Assembly (NCBI GenBank): GCA_036785705.1
Contig: JAWUZG010000036.1
Span: 15,309,501-15,373,500, forward strand
Length of the DNA stretch: 64,000 bases
Source: Acanthornis magna
Lineage: Eukaryota > Chordata > Aves > Passeriformes > Acanthizidae
Reading direction: 5' to 3'
A program made the translations under genes and the position numbers. Of this stretch, positions 1-14,200 are shown in pieces (within the stretch, counting starts at the first letter, position 1; each line of letters begins with the position of its first letter). The notes beneath the pieces were generated by a model. The model saw nothing but the letters and a program-made list of their open reading frames with translations. It made no database searches and was not told the origin of the DNA.

Positions 1-3000
1 TGGGACAATGTTCCTGTCATCCTCCCATGTGGCCTGTCCCTTTTTCTATATTCCATAAATTTCTTTCTTCCATTTGAGATTTGCTAGAAACTCCTTGCTG
101 AACCTCCCATCCATAAAGGTCTCCTGTCCCCTTTGCTTAATTTCTGATTCACGGGAATACACAGGTCTTGAGCTTGGAGGAAGTGATGCTTGAATATTGA
201 CCAGCTTTCTTGGACCCCCTTCTGTTCTAGAGCCCTAACCCATGAGATTTCTCTAAGCAGGTCCTAGAAGGGGCCGAAGTTAGCTCTCTGGAAGTTTGAG
301 GTTCTAGTCCTGCTTGCTGCTTTTCTTCCTCTATACAGGACCATCTTGAGTTCCACCATCTCATGGTTGCTACAGCCAAGGCTGCCCCCAGCCTTCCCAT
401 TCTCAGTCCTTCCTGGCGTATTTGTACAAGGTCCAGCAACACACCTTTCCTCGTTGCCTCTTCTACCGCTTACATCGAAAAGTTACCTTCAGTGATCTGC
501 AGGAACATCTTGGACTGTGTTGGGTCATGTGGTCTCTCCAAGAAATTCTAGGGTGGTTGATTTGCTGCTCTATACTTCTATATACCTCTGACTTACTCAT
601 ATCTTGGTCTAGGCTTATAAGGATATTGAGTATTACTGCATTTCAGTTAAAGGCTGCACTTGAAATACAATGTTTTGTTGTATAGGTAGGTAATTTGCCG
701 GAGATTTTTTTCTTCTCAGTTTAAAAATAATACTTCTGTTCCGTTTCGACAAAGTCATTCTGGTTTTGTTATTGTTAAGCTTTTGCCATGATAAGGCCAA
801 GTACTGCTGACTGCTTTGTTGCAGAAAATAAATAGAAATAATTTTTAAGGGTTCTTTTGATATGCTTAGGGTGGGTTTTACTTGTCAAAATTAACTCTTG
901 AGGTTCATTTTAGCATAGGCAGTTTAGATAAACTTTTCAGCTAAAAAATATATGTTGAAACACATAAGTATTTAGAGATTCTGTAGTTCCAGGAAAACAG
1001 GAAAATGCTGGTTTTGAACCAAGAAAATGTTATTGATACAGGTAACACCAGTGCAACTGCAACAAGTAAAGAGGTTTTATGATATGGTTTGATGAGGAGC
1101 TTCACATTCTAATTGTGTAAAGGATTTCTGGTTATTTTAAAGCAAAACAAAATAGAAGTAGTAACTTGAAATCTGGTTAGAATTTATTTGTAGAATGCAG
1201 GAAAGAGATAATTTAATCAAATGTCTCCAGAATTCATACCTGACATTGCTTTTCTGGGAGTTAACTGAAATTATCTTGCTGTCCTGGCTGTTAGAGATGG
1301 GTGGATGGTTTAGGGGTTTTTTTTTGTTTAATATCTAGATACAAGAGAACTTGCAAAGTAGTTAACCCTGAGAGAAACTTTGAGCTTGGTATTTTGGCAA
1401 GCTAGGAGTAAAGAGTGGCTGGTTTTGGTTATCTTCTGGTATGCTGTATCAGTAAAAAACTCCTGATTTCTGCCCTCGCTGTTCCCTTGGTTTTCTCAAA
1501 AAAACTTGCTAAACATCCTCAATATTTTTTCATTTAACAATTGGCTATTCACTGTATTTACTAACATGTTCTTCCTCCTGTTGTTACCATTCACTATTGT
1601 TGTTTCAAGAGTAATGCCTTTTATTTCTTTTTTTCTGAATGCTGTCTGTGAGCAATCAGAGCGTGTTTTTTGGTATTCCGTCCTTGCATGAGGACACGCA
1701 GCCATGGATGCAGTTGAGCGTTGTTTTTATGCCAGAAGTGGGGAAGCTTGGACTATAGCTTCATATTAAAATGGTGGCTCCAAAGTCCACCACTTGTTCT
1801 TTCTCCAGAGTGCAGTACTTTGGTTCATTTGTTTGTACTGTCATGCTTGCCGGACTCATTCAGTGTAATGTATGACATAATCAGTCCAGTTTGGGTTTTT
1901 TTTTTCCTAGAAGAGCCACAGAGAAATAGCTTGGATGAGAAGGAAGGAAGAAGTGAAAATACCTTTAGTTGGCATTGTCACCAAATGAGGCTTCACCACC
2001 TCAACCAGAGAATGCAAGTGATACTTTAAAAGGGACAGGTTTTTCTCAGTGTAATCTGTCTTTGCATGGTCCAAGCCCTTGTCAGTGGCCATCAGGTTTG
2101 AGCCATCCTTTCCCAAAAATGACATGAAAAAGGATAGGAAAGAAACACATTTGAAAGCTAGGGTTTCCAAAATGGTGGTTGCAGTTTGTTAACTTGAGAG
2201 CTCACCCTCCCTGCACAAGACAACTGGATTGATCTTTGGGGAAGTCTGTACCAAGCCTTAGTGCCACCCCCTGCCCCCCCTTTTCTTTATCCTCCAGTGA
2301 TTTGCTGATGGGTGAGAGGTGCCAAATACTTTGAGTTTAAAGAATAGTTCTGTGCTTTGTTTGCTGTAAAAACCTAGGATGTTTTTTGTTCTTCTAGAAG
2401 TACTATGTTGTTTACAGGTTTCCCAAATTTATGAGTATTAGTGCCATTTTTAGCTGGAAGACATTAATGTAAATTGTGCTGTTACTTTTCACAACGTAGC
2501 ATCTCTCATCAACAAACCAAAAGCCTGTGTTTTGGTTCCTTCTGGGGTGCTTGTTACTGCTTTAGTTAGTGAGAAACCCTTACGAATTTTTTCATAATTC
2601 TTTGTTTCAACATGACTATGTTGGGCCTTCTGTCACTTGGCCAATTAAACCTTTTTGTGTTTGTAAGGCAGCATGTTATGTTACATACTCCCCCACACAT
2701 ATTTTACCTTTCCTGTTTCATGTGCTCAGCACCTTAGTTCTGAACTAGTTTGTAGGTAGTGGGGTGGACTAAAAAGAATGTCACTGTGTATTTTTTATGC
2801 CTGGCTCAATCTTCCCTTTCTGTATAAACATCTGATAGGTGGTTTCGTTTTCAAGTGCTGCTGATGTAACATCCCTTTAAAAGGCCTGTGAGGGGAAGCA
2901 GGGCTTTCAGCAGCTGTGGGCATGAGCGATCCTGTCCTTTAGGATCAGACAGGAAATCTAAGGGTCTAATCATGCAGTGAAACTATTGCTTTTGGAACAA

Positions 3001-6000
3001 ATTAACATAGGCTGGGGACAAAATTATTGGGATCCTGACTTCTACTTGAGGTTAAACTGAAAATGTCCCATGGGGCTCAGGCAGGTCTCCAGGTGCTGTT
3101 GGTACTTGGGTAATGGGAGTGTGCAGGGAATCATCAGAGTTCTAGGGAAGAGTGATGGTTCACTGAATGATGCTAGTCTCTTCTGGATTAAAATTTAGTG
3201 TATATCTAAGCTTGCTGTTGATCATGTTTTCTTTCATTGGTCTTCAAACCAATGCTTTTCTTTTATGCATCTCTGATTTTATTCTATTCTGTTTTTACTA
3301 TTTATCACCTGTATTGGGTGTACGTGGCAAGAATTTAGAAGGTGGGGTATGGTGTTCCACCTGTAAGAGGAAGGGATCACCCAGGATTTGTAGATGCTTT
3401 TCAAAAGAAATTACTGAAATTAGAGGGTCCACAAAAGCTTATAAAGTTTTATTAGTTCATTAAACATGGCATTGAAATTAGTATTTAGTCACTGACCTCC
3501 TAATGTAAGTAAACAGCAGTGGTTTTGGATAAAGGGGTAGGGTGAAAACAAGGAGACAAAGAAAGGTGAATTAAAGATGGAGAGAATGGAAGGGAGAGAG
3601 ATCATCAGTTGTGGCTTCAGCATTGATCCAGGTGATGGGAACTCCAGGGTCCAGGGCTGCACATGCACCTGGGCTTGCTTTTGGATGCCTTTTTAATAGA
3701 TAAACTTTCCCTGCTATGGAGGAAAGTTTTGCATTTTCTATGCAAATTAGTCATCATGCGCAGTCCATTCTTCCAGGTCTGTCTGGAAATGTGTCAGAGG
3801 GCTTTAGGGGTCTTTGGTGGTCTTGTCCCATCCTGGCCCCCACAGTCCATGCCCGCTTCTCCACCTCATTTCTGTGTTTGTGCTGTCCTGATTTGTGTTT
3901 ATCTCCAAGAGCTAGAATAAGGACATTTGTCCCAGCAGAATGCTGTCCTACCTCGGTATGGCCCCTTGTCCAGTCACATCTTGTTCTTTCTCACAGCGTG
4001 TTGTTGCCAACAGTCCTTGGCTGTTGTTACCTGCAGTCCTTGGCTGGCGCCACAGCCACCATGCTACAGGTGTTTGAGACAAACACATTAGCCCTTTATC
4101 TCCTGGGATTCTGCAGGGGGTCTGCAGGTGTGACTTCACCACATGCAGAAGCTGCCTAAAGCTGCCCCCATGCTGGATGGAACTAATTCCAGATGTTTCC
4201 AAGCTGGACCCACTACTGGCCAAAGCTGAGTCAGTCAGCAATCTTGGTAGTGCCTCTGTGATGACATATTTAAGGAAGCGTTAAAAACAGCTGTATAATA
4301 GCAAGGTGAGAAAAGTGACAGTATGTGAGAGCCAATCTTGCAGACACCAGGGCCAGTGAAGAAGGGGGAGAAAGTGCTCCAGACACCAGAACAGAGATTC
4401 CTCTGCAGACCATTGTCCAAGGTTGCAGCCCATGCAGAGTGATGTTTTTCCCCTCCTATTCCTTCAAGAAGTGAAAAAACCCCAAAACAACCCAAGAACT
4501 GTATAGAGGTCTTAATTTTCTTGTTGGCTGTGAACACTGAACCTCAGTTAAACTTGTGTCAAGGTTCTAATGGTTTAGGGAACAAGGGAGTTTTGTGTTT
4601 TGGGGTTTTTATTTTTTTTCCTTCAAGTTCTTTATTTATCTGCCTCGTAAAGAATTGGACTTAAGTGGTGAAGAAAAGTAAGCCATCATAATGTTGTAGG
4701 TCTGCAAAACAATTTTACGTTGTTGGATTTGGTGCTTCAGTTATATATACCTGATTTTGTGGTATATTAGGAAGTGAAGGTTTTTCTGCCTGCTAGGCTT
4801 GCCTGTTTTATGGGCAGGAAAAAAATCGCTATCCTTTGTTTCCATTTCCACTTTCTGTGTATTTACCCAAACTAAACATGGAGAAGTTTCTATTTGGAGC
4901 AATATAAGAAAAGCACATGTTGTGTGTGAAATCATGTTTTTCTGTCTTTGGTAGTTCTAATAGTGGATTCTCTTCTGTATTTCATGATTTTCTGGTTGGG
5001 CAACTGACCATGAGATGGGTAGACAGAGACAGATAAGGAGTGATGTGTGGTCTGACCGTTCGTTTATAAAATATATATTGTAGAGGAGTGGCTGTCGGGA
5101 ATACTTCCTGCCATTATCCTGACGCACCCATTTCCTAGTATTGGCAGCCATCTGTGTTGTAGAACATGACTGTTAAACAGTTCTTCCTGTATGTGTAGAA
5201 ATAAAATTTGAACAAGCATAGAACAATTTTGAATTAAATCACATTGCCTTTTCCTGCCTTTACTTAAATGCAGCTTTCTTGGTTCATTCTGGGTTTTGAA
5301 GAGTTACAATTAGATATATGCCCAGGTTGATTTAAACTGGTGCTTTGGGGGGATGGTTGTTTAAATATGAGTTTTGACTGTTTTGGCTTAAGATGTGAGC
5401 TGTGAGTTCAGGTGCTTTAAGGGACATGGTAACTGTAGGAAATATGACGCAGTACTGTGTTGTTGTACAAGCATTTGTTTACTAACCTATTTAGAGTGCT
5501 GTGGATACATGTGGTCTTTTACCAGATCTTTCTTCTCCCATGCCTTCCAAAAGGTCGAGATCCATCTTATAGAATAAAGGAATAAGTTAGGAAAACTAGG
5601 TATGTGTGGGTTTTTTAACTTTTTAGGCCTTACAAGTTTTGTTGCTTCAGAAACTCTTGAGACATGGACAAGTAGGACTCCATATGAAGAGAACAGCCAC
5701 TGAAGACAAAGGGGCAAACAGTGCTCATTTTGCTAATTTTGCTCATTTTGACGCATTCCAGTGACAAGTTATATCTTTTTTTGTTATTTGTATGAAGCAT
5801 GTAGTAAACTTCTTAACATTCTTTTTTCAAAACTTAATTCTCAGAAGTCGAAATGACTGGACAAAGTGAACTTACTGATGGCTGCAGCTAGCATGTTATA
5901 AGTGTGCCTTTCCCTGCCAGGCTCCTGGTAATTAATTCACATGCACAATCTCTGCTTCCAGTGCTTGTTTCCCTGACATATGTTCTTCTGTTTATACGCC

Positions 6001-8086
6001 TGTTTAAAGAGACTGCTGTTGACACTTCTTTCAAAAGTGTTGTGTTTTCCCACAGCTTTGCCATTCTCTGAACTACTAGCAAAATAAGACAAAATTTCTT
6101 TTTTGTCAAAGGCTTTTTTTTTTTTAATGTTGGCCAGGGAATTCAGCTGGTGTTTTCATGTACAACATCAGAGTCCTGGAGAAGGCGTGGGTAGCTTTGA
6201 CCCAGTGAGCACATCAGCTTCCATAACATCTTTGGCATCCGTCTGTGGGTGGCTGGAGGATGACTTTCTTGAGCCTGTTCCTGTGAAAGCAGCAGGAGGA
6301 GGTTATGCTGTCTTTCTGTCTTTGCTGACTTTCCTGTTTTGTGGAAATCCCCAGTGTGAAATTTGCAGTCTCCAAACTCTTCAAATTGCAATACAGTTAA
6401 ATATTTTTTTGGTTTTTAGATCACTTTTTATTTTAATAATATTGCTGGAGTTTTGTGGGAAATGCTGTGTTCTGATAATTAACATTGTAACAAAATTCTA
6501 ACAGCATTGAAGCATTGCTAAAGAATGAAATTTTGACATTCCAGTATTCTAATGAAGAGTTTTCTTCCATCTTTTTAATGGATGGATGTAGAGTCTGACT
6601 GTTCTCAGGCTGAGTGATAAATTCTACTTCTGGTTAATGAAAACACTAAAGTATAGCAGGCCCTTGATCTTTTGCCATGTGAATTATACATACTGTGAGG
6701 TATTTGGCAAGCTAAGCTGCACATAGAAAATCCAAGTGCATTACTTATTTTTGTGTCTTAGTGAGAAAAGGGGTCTTGCAGCTTGTGACTTTACATACAG
6801 CCGTGGGCATAGTATTTTACGTTTGCCCTATATTACTAACATACTGTCTCAAAGTTGAAGTGCAGTCTGCTAAATGTGTCTAAAAGACTTTTTTGGCACT
6901 TGGAGGAGAAAGTTTCCTGTCACCAGTCCAGAAGTTGAAATATAATTTCAGCAATTTGAAAAAAAAGGAGATTAAAAAAGCATATTTTCATTTGGAGTGT
7001 TGGAAGTTTGATTGAGAAAATAAATACTCAGTGCTGTTTTGGAGAAGTATATATTTTTAGGCCAATTTCCTGAGGAAATGGAGCTGACATGATCGTGTTG
7101 TTAGTCTGCATATGTTGGTCCTTCTTGAAAAATTGAGTCTGTCATCTAATTTCAGACGAACTTGAAACCTGAGGTGACATTTTGAAGATTTTGTGAAAAT
7201 CCATTGCTAATTAGAGAAAGAGACCTAAACTTGTGCTGTTGCTAAGGAGAAAAGAGGCGGGAACATGACTGGTGTATGCTGTCAGTAATTAGTTAGTCAG
7301 CACCATTTAGGTTTGCCTTCTCAGGCTGAATAGGAATATTGTAGAAGTCAGGGAGAATAGAGGGAACTGTTGTAATAGTGAGTTTAAAGGGAGAAAGATA
7401 CGTTCCCGTAGCAAGGTGAGGCCTCCTTAGTGCCAGTGTGCACAGCAAGATGTGTTGAAGTTTTCCAAAGTGAATGAAGTTGCAAAAAGAGGTCACTTTG
7501 TTATCTGTGTGCCTGGAAACCTTTCCTTTTAAACTGCAGATAGAACAGTAGGTAGAAACTGGTTCTTTTTATTGTGTTCTCTCCTTAAATGAAGGATTTG
7601 AAATTAAGGTATGTGAATTCCCATGTACGAAAAAGATGCCAACTGATTAGATGTGCTGTAGCTATGTTTTAATTCTCTGTGGATTTTATTGTACTAAACA
7701 ACAATATCCCACTGGCTTTTAAAGGTGGCATAAGCAGTGTTGTAAAGACACAACTGAAAGTTCAGAAATGCTGTTTCAAAGTTCTCTGTTCCTCTGCAGT
7801 GTAGGGCTGTATTAGCTGGTGACAAGTCATAGGCTAAACTTTGGCTTCATCTTCTGGTATCTGTAGGTGTGTTAACCCCATTTGATGTCATCAGAGATCT
7901 GCTGTATTTAGAAGAAAATAAGTACATGCTTCCCTGCTGTGTCTCATATGTATATACAAATATATATGCAGGTACATATATATGCTACTTCTTTTCAGTA
8001 TTTAGTGGCCAGTAGAAGTTTGAGAAACTGCACGTGTATTTCTGAGGTGGCCTTGGTTTTTAAATCAACCGATTTCTGTTTTACAG
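1..8086. other. Upstream intron or 5' flank of ERBIN, no coding exon recognised
   Basis: These 8 kb are AT-rich and contain many in-frame stops in every frame. There is no CpG-rich stretch of the sort that marks a housekeeping promoter, so the ERBIN promoter and non-coding first exon are probably to the left of the window and this is intron 1 sequence. A non-coding 5' UTR exon hidden here cannot be excluded by eye. The only recognisable content is the repeat near 3950-4480, long T runs, and a short tandem of 'ttttgct' units near 5722-5752. Confidence 0.6.
3950..4480 (+). mobile_element. Decayed avian interspersed repeat, LTR-like (or 5' part of a CR1)
   Basis: The stretch is richer in GC than its surroundings. 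From about 4165 to 4440 it resembles a repeat I recall as widespread in bird genomes: a 'ctggccaaagctgagtc' block, then 'gtagtgcctctgtga', a TATA-like 'acatatttaagg' at about 4263-4274, then 'gcagacaccagggccagtgaagaagg' and 'cagagattcctctgcag'. The TATA-like box inside the repeat fits an LTR promoter or the 5' region of a LINE. A 13-base block 'cagtccttggctg' occurs twice near 4010 and 4034. No retroviral or reverse transcriptase reading frame is preserved here. Boundaries are approximate, and no target-site duplication was found. Confidence 0.5.
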
Positions 8087-8284
8087 TGCCTGAAAATGAC
8101 AACAAAGCGGAATTTGTTTTTGCGGCTGGTGCCATGCCGCTGTCTGCGTGGAGAGGAGGAAACTGTGACTACACTTGATTATTCTCACTGCAGCCTGGAA
8201 CAGGTGCCTAAGGAGATTTTTACTTTTGAAAAGACCTTGGAAGAACTGTATTTAGATGCTAATCAGATTGAAGAGCTTCCAAAG
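8087..8284 (+). CDS. ERBIN: ERBIN coding exon 1 (start codon, residues 1-63)
   Basis: The acceptor is ttttacag ending at 8086. Nine bases of 5' UTR precede the ATG at 8096, which has A at -3 and A at +4. Translation opens [20 protein letters not shown], the LAP-family start. Cys14 and Cys16 in PCRC correspond to the residues known to be palmitoylated in ERBIN and needed for basolateral membrane attachment. The exon ends in LRR 1-2 ([16 protein letters not shown]) with donor GTATGT, phase 0. An alternative frame starting at 7939 only reads through the intron and is not used. Confidence 0.97.
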
Positions 8285-11200
8285 GTATGTTTGATGGTTT
8301 TCCTTTTAGGTACATTTATTAACTCTTTACTTTACCAGCATCATAGAAGCTGATGGTGTCTAGCTTCAACTATTGGGCCATAGTTTGGCATTAAGCAGCC
8401 TTGATAGATTGAAAGTTTATGCATTCCAGCTTGACTGTTTTGTTGCATGAATTGGAATGAAACTGCTCAAGCAGCAGATCCAGCCCAAGAGAGTTACATA
8501 GCAGAGAAGGCTGGCTAATAAATCTATTTCTGTGCCTCGGGAAGTGGGTAGACTGCCACTTGCCTTGGTCTAGTCTAAGCTTTAACTATCCACGTGATTA
8601 GAAAGATTGAACATTTATATTTTGTTTCTTTTTGGATTTTGTTGGGTTTTTTCTTGACTGCAGGGACATGTAATAGCCAACACTTGCTTCAAGTTAATGT
8701 GTTTCTGCATTAGAGTAAGTGATGCTTACAGGCATATTTCTGAGAAGCTAAAGATTTTTCCAGCTTCGAAGTAATTTTGGTTATTATTTTTGCTTCCCTT
8801 TCAATTTTCAAAAGAAAACGCCCCCACAAAAAAATTCAAATACAGTAAAGAACGCAAGCAGAGTAATTAAGGGATAGTGAAGGCGTAGTCAAAGTGTTTT
8901 TTTATTCATTTGACAAAAATTTTGATTATTAAACTTCCATGGAAGGACTGTAGGGAAGGCCTGTAATATTTGAAATCATCCTAGCCAATATGGAGCCAGG
9001 GTTTCAAGCTGTGTATTCCTTTTCCCTTTTATTTAGTTTTCCAGCTCTGAAAAAGGCTTTTAATTAAGCCATTTGAAATATGAGGGGTGTGATACTTATC
9101 AGGCCCTCTCTAGTTTTCTGAAACCCTGTTAAGACATTCCCACTCTCACCTTTCCTCTTTGCCCCAGTAGTGTTTTGTCATCTGGCCTTTGTATGCTACA
9201 ACTCAGCTGGTTTGGGACTGCTTGTCCACCTGATCGCTGAAATGACCCATCAGTGTGTGTGCTCTTGGATTTTTTTAATTGCCCTGAATAATTTCAGGAT
9301 TCCAGCCTACTTCAAAACTCAGTTCTTACAGTACAGGTCCTTAATTTTGCTGAATGGCTGAGGGCACAGCATGAGCAAACTGGGATGGAGAGAAAGATTG
9401 TGGTAGAGAAGGAAATGGCTTTACATGAAATGTTGGTGCATAGTCTCCACTTCAAAATTTACTGGGCATTTGAAATGCTTTCATCTTCCTTCATTCTATA
9501 TGCTAAATCACAGCTGAGTCGTCCCCCTGTTTACTCCAAGTGCCATGGTGTGCATTTGAGCTGAGAAGCTCAAACTGTAATGGTTTTACTTTTCTCTCTT
9601 ACTCTGAAGTTTGGAAGAATTCTGCAGTAAAATGGTCTTTAAATTATGTGAGTTCCAGTGTTTACTAGTAGTAGTTATCAATATGTAAACACTAAAAAAG
9701 AACAAGAAAAGGAACAATTACAAATTCAATACCATTCAAAACTCCCTTTGCCATTATTTTTCTTTAGGGATCTTTCAATTCCTTGTGCTGCATGTGCTTT
9801 GACCTGAGTAATCAGAGAAATTTTAGTGGTTCCAGGAGTCTACATTTTTGCTTTGAGGGAAGAGCTTTAAGTATATATTCTTGAAAAGAGGGAATGGCTC
9901 CAAAACACCTGAACTCATCGAAGTATCCTAAGTGACTTGTAACTCTTCAAAGCCTTAATGATAAATGAGTTCTAACAGACAAATTTCTGAAGAATTGGAA
10001 ACAGCAGCAGACAAGTTAAAGCTCATTCCTTTAACTGTCCTTCTTGCTAATTTATGTCTGCTTTTGTTCCGGGGTGGTATATGCAAATTTTACAGGAACA
10101 GGGCTTGTTCAGTCTCTGGTTGAAATAATGGCATTGTAATTGAGAGACACCCAAAGAATTTTGGTCAAACTGAGCCCATTGTTATGATGGTGATTGAGAT
10201 AATTTTTTTTAGTCAGTGAACACTTCCTGATTTTTTATGATCTTTTCTCAGAATTCCAAAAGAGAAGATTATTAAGTCAAGGTATTTATGAATGGTCTTA
10301 CCTAAACTTGTCAGGAAAGGAATATTCATCATAAATTGTTCAGATGAACCTTTCAACTGCTTTCTTAGAGTTACTTATTTTGTACTATGTCTAAGTTTCC
10401 TACATATCATTTGAGGATCTTTTCTTCCTTAACATTAAAATTATTTACCATACTTTGTCAATTTGTAAAGCTTTTGATTAAGAATCTCTACGTACCCTGC
10501 ATTTAGGAAGAGATCAGACTCTGAGCTAGTATTTGGTAAAGATGGTAGTGCATGTATACAGAGAAGATTAAACAGCTTTCTATACCCATAGCTTGAACTT
10601 TGACTAGTTTCAATTTTTTTCACTAGTTTTCAAATTTTTTTCAACTTCTAAAAATTTTTTATACTTAAGTTAGGAAGCACGAAAAGGAAAAAATATTGGA
10701 AGACATAACAAAATGAAGTACAAGTTTCTGGAGGAGATGAATACCTGCTGAAATCCTGTGTTCCACAACTACTTGACTTAAAAAATGTGTCTATCAATTT
10801 TTTGTTTTCTTTCTTGAATAAACTTTACTTATCTCTGGGGTGTCAAATGGCATGTCTATTATAGAAAATATGTTGCAATGTTTGCAGGTCTGTGTGTAAC
10901 TACAGGTCACAATTTCTGACATGCTGGAAGGAATTTGTAGGAAGCATTAAGCATAGCTGCTGCCTTGTGACCATTTGCATTTTTTTTCCTTCCTAAGCAT
11001 TGTAATCTGAGTCAATTTTTAATGAAACTAGTAAAAAATTTTTTGGAGTCAAAAACTCTAAATAACCTGATCTTCAGGCCATGAGGTCAGAAGTTTAAAG
11101 GGATTAAAAACAAAAGCTATATAGAGGAAACTGAGAGAAAATCACATTCACTCTTTTCTTTGTTTCAATAGCAACTTTTTAACTGTCAGTCTCTACACAA

Positions 11201-14200
11201 GCTGAGTTTGCCAGACAATGATCTAACCACATTGCCAGCATCCATTGCAAATCTCATTAATCTCAGGGAACTGGATGTCAGCAAGAATGGTAAGTCACTT
11301 TGCTTGTTGTATTGAGGTAACTAAAAGGCGAATCACCATTGACTTTACAAAGACACTAGTGAAACTATAGTTTCTAGAAGCTACACAGCCAGTAATTTTT
11401 AAATTACTGCTCTAAATCCCTGCTTACAATAAAAGAGGCTCTTTTATGATCAAGTTGGGATATTTATTTGTATGTCTCACATTGATTGGTTTGTAGATGA
11501 TACTGTCTGGTATTTTATATTCTCTCAAAATACATAAGCTCAAATGTTACTTCTAGTAACTTGTGTCATCTGTCACTATACTGAAGGGAGTTTGCACAAG
11601 AGCTTGTAAATTTTGCTTTGTAAATTTTTTAATATGAAAATTATTTTTGGTTTCTTTTAATAAGGTGTTGTAAAATTGTAGTATAGTAGGACTTGCTTGC
11701 TTTGCTGTCTTGCTCTGGGGATGGTAACCTCTGTTGCATGGGGAAAAGTATTTATGTATTCCATAGACATAACTTGGTTCACTTGTCTGACTTGTTAAAA
11801 ATCTATCATTCTGCGTGAGTCAAACCTTTGTAAGTTATGAAATATTGTCAGCCAAGTATTGTATACATGGGGTTTTACTGATAGTGCTGCTTTGTCAAGC
11901 TGGCAGATGTGCATAACTGTGAGGAAATTCAAAGAACCTTGTCGTTGAACTTAGTTGTGTGACTTACTTGAGTGAGAAGTTAAATCATGCCGATTGAGGA
12001 GAACAGAATCATTTCTTCTTACTAATTCAAAGTTACGTAAGAGGACTCTTCATAGAAATAGTACTTGAAAATTAGAATTACATAAATATTCCAAAGATTT
12101 TGTCATTCAGTTTATTGTTTTATTTGGCCTGCTAGCTAATTATGACTCCACAAAGAGAGCTATGTTCTGCTTTACTAAGAAGGCATTCCAGTTGTTGAGG
12201 TGGTAGTATTTTCCTTGGTTGTCTGTTGTAGCCCAATCTGTACTTAAACTGTTACTCTATTATTCCTGCTTAATGAGCACAGCATTTAGTGTGATAAATT
12301 GACCTGGTTGTCACTGATCTGTTCCTGGTACAAGTGGATTGATAATCTTTCTTAAAGAACACTGGCCTTAAACTGTCACAGTAACACACAATGGGGAGAG
12401 AATCATCTTTTTGTCCTGGACTGAACCATTGAAAGTATTAACTGTTTGCAACACAAATTCTCAATGCAGAAGACTTAAAAGCAGCAAAAGGGAATTTGAG
12501 TGCTGCTGTTGGCACATTCCAGAGCTTATGTACATAAATAGACAGCTGAAGCTAGGGAGCAACTTGTCTGTCTAAATGCATGGCCCTGAGCTAAGCCTAC
12601 AGAGAGCTGCTGAAAGGGCACTTGTTCCTCTGAGGCATATGACATGCTATCCCAGTAAACTATGAATCTCTGTTTTCTAGAAGTTGGGGGCTTTTTTTAA
12701 CACCCTTCAGAGAAATGGCAGGGAACAGCCTTATTTAAACTATTATCATGGTTGTGTTCTCAGACATATCACAATTTGGGTAGCTTCTCTGACTAGTGTT
12801 GCACATAAAAAATAGTTCTGAGGTCACAAGCTTGTTTACTGGGGACATCTTGTCTTCCAGTAGTTCTAAAACCTCTGTAAAATTAACAAGCCTAAATTAG
12901 AGTCCCTGTTTGTTCCTGCTGGGTGAAGTAAGAAGTAATGCTGTTTATTCTGTAATGAATTTGGTATTATTTGAGACCTCAGTGTGCTGGCCTAAGTGCC
13001 TTTCCCTTTCTTTTTTCCTCTCCACTGTTGCAACCACAGAAAATTTTTTTCTTGACAACTGCAAACCTACTTTCCTCCCTTGTGTCTGTTTTCACTTTGT
13101 AAGAATTTACTTCTCACTTGCCTATTGTTCTGATTGGTGTCTATAAAAGAGCCAAGTAGGAGGCATTTTATTAGTTTTCTAAGAGTAGCAAAACTTAACA
13201 AAGTCTGCAATTCTTCCTTTTTCTGTTGCATATCAAAAGAATAGAGTGTAGAAGCAGTAGACTTCTGTGGAAAGTGCAGGAACTGTTTTCCTTTAATTGA
13301 TAAAAAAATATCATTAGTGGAGATTAGTCCCCAATAATGCAGGATGATGAAAGATGCCAAATTCTAGAATAATTCAGTGTGTTTTTCAGATTCCTGTGGT
13401 TGTGGCAAGTGAATGGTGATAGTTCCTCTATTTTTCTTGAAGTATTGATATACCGTTAAGTGTTTCCTTCAGAGATGGATTGAGCTAAATCATGAAGTGC
13501 AGATGCCTGTAGATTAAATATGCATTTATTTTTAAAGGTTGTATTTTTAGAAGGATAGTTAGACTTCAGTTTTCAAATACCAGCTTACATGAAATAAAAT
13601 AGGACTTTAAAAATGTAAAATATTTGAGCTGTTTCTGGCATTGGCATAATCAAATGTATTGACCAAAGTATTTAATTTTCTAAAGAGCTGATTAAAAAAT
13701 GAAAAACTAAACTTCAGATTTAAAATGTTTTCAAGTTGCCTAATGAATTGCAGTCTGGCTCACAAAGTGAGACCTGCTGTATGGGAGAGCATCCAGTTCT
13801 CCAAGTAGAATTACCTGCATGTACATGTGCGTGCTTAATATTTGATGTTTATATGAAAGATCAAAATCGCAGAAATTTTTCAAAGTAGCAGATTCGTTAG
13901 ATGAAAGGTGTTAGGCCAAGAGAGCAGTCTTTATGGTGCTTTAATAATACATCACAAATCTTGCCTTTTTAATTGCTGGCTTAAATGTGTCAGTTCGTAC
14001 ACACAATATATAAAACTCTGTAACAGAGGCACAGCAGATGTCCAAATACCAATACTTAAGAATATTTAATAACATTTTATCAGAACAAGGATTCATCTAA
14101 TCTAGCGTCCTGGCTCCAACAGTGATCAAAAGTAGAAGCCTAGGAAAAATTTAGTAAAATACAGGAAACCAGGAGACATGCATGTTTCCCTGTATGCTCC

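Noticed and set aside
3716..4241. Overlapping 147-codon plus and 97-codon minus frames near 3.7-4.2 kb
   Set aside because: They lie in or next to the higher-GC, repeat-derived stretch and match no retroviral or cellular protein.
6103..6501. 132-codon plus-strand open frame upstream of exon 1
   Set aside because: No family resemblance, a poly-T/Phe start and no promoter or exon evidence. It is within the range expected by chance over 64 kb.
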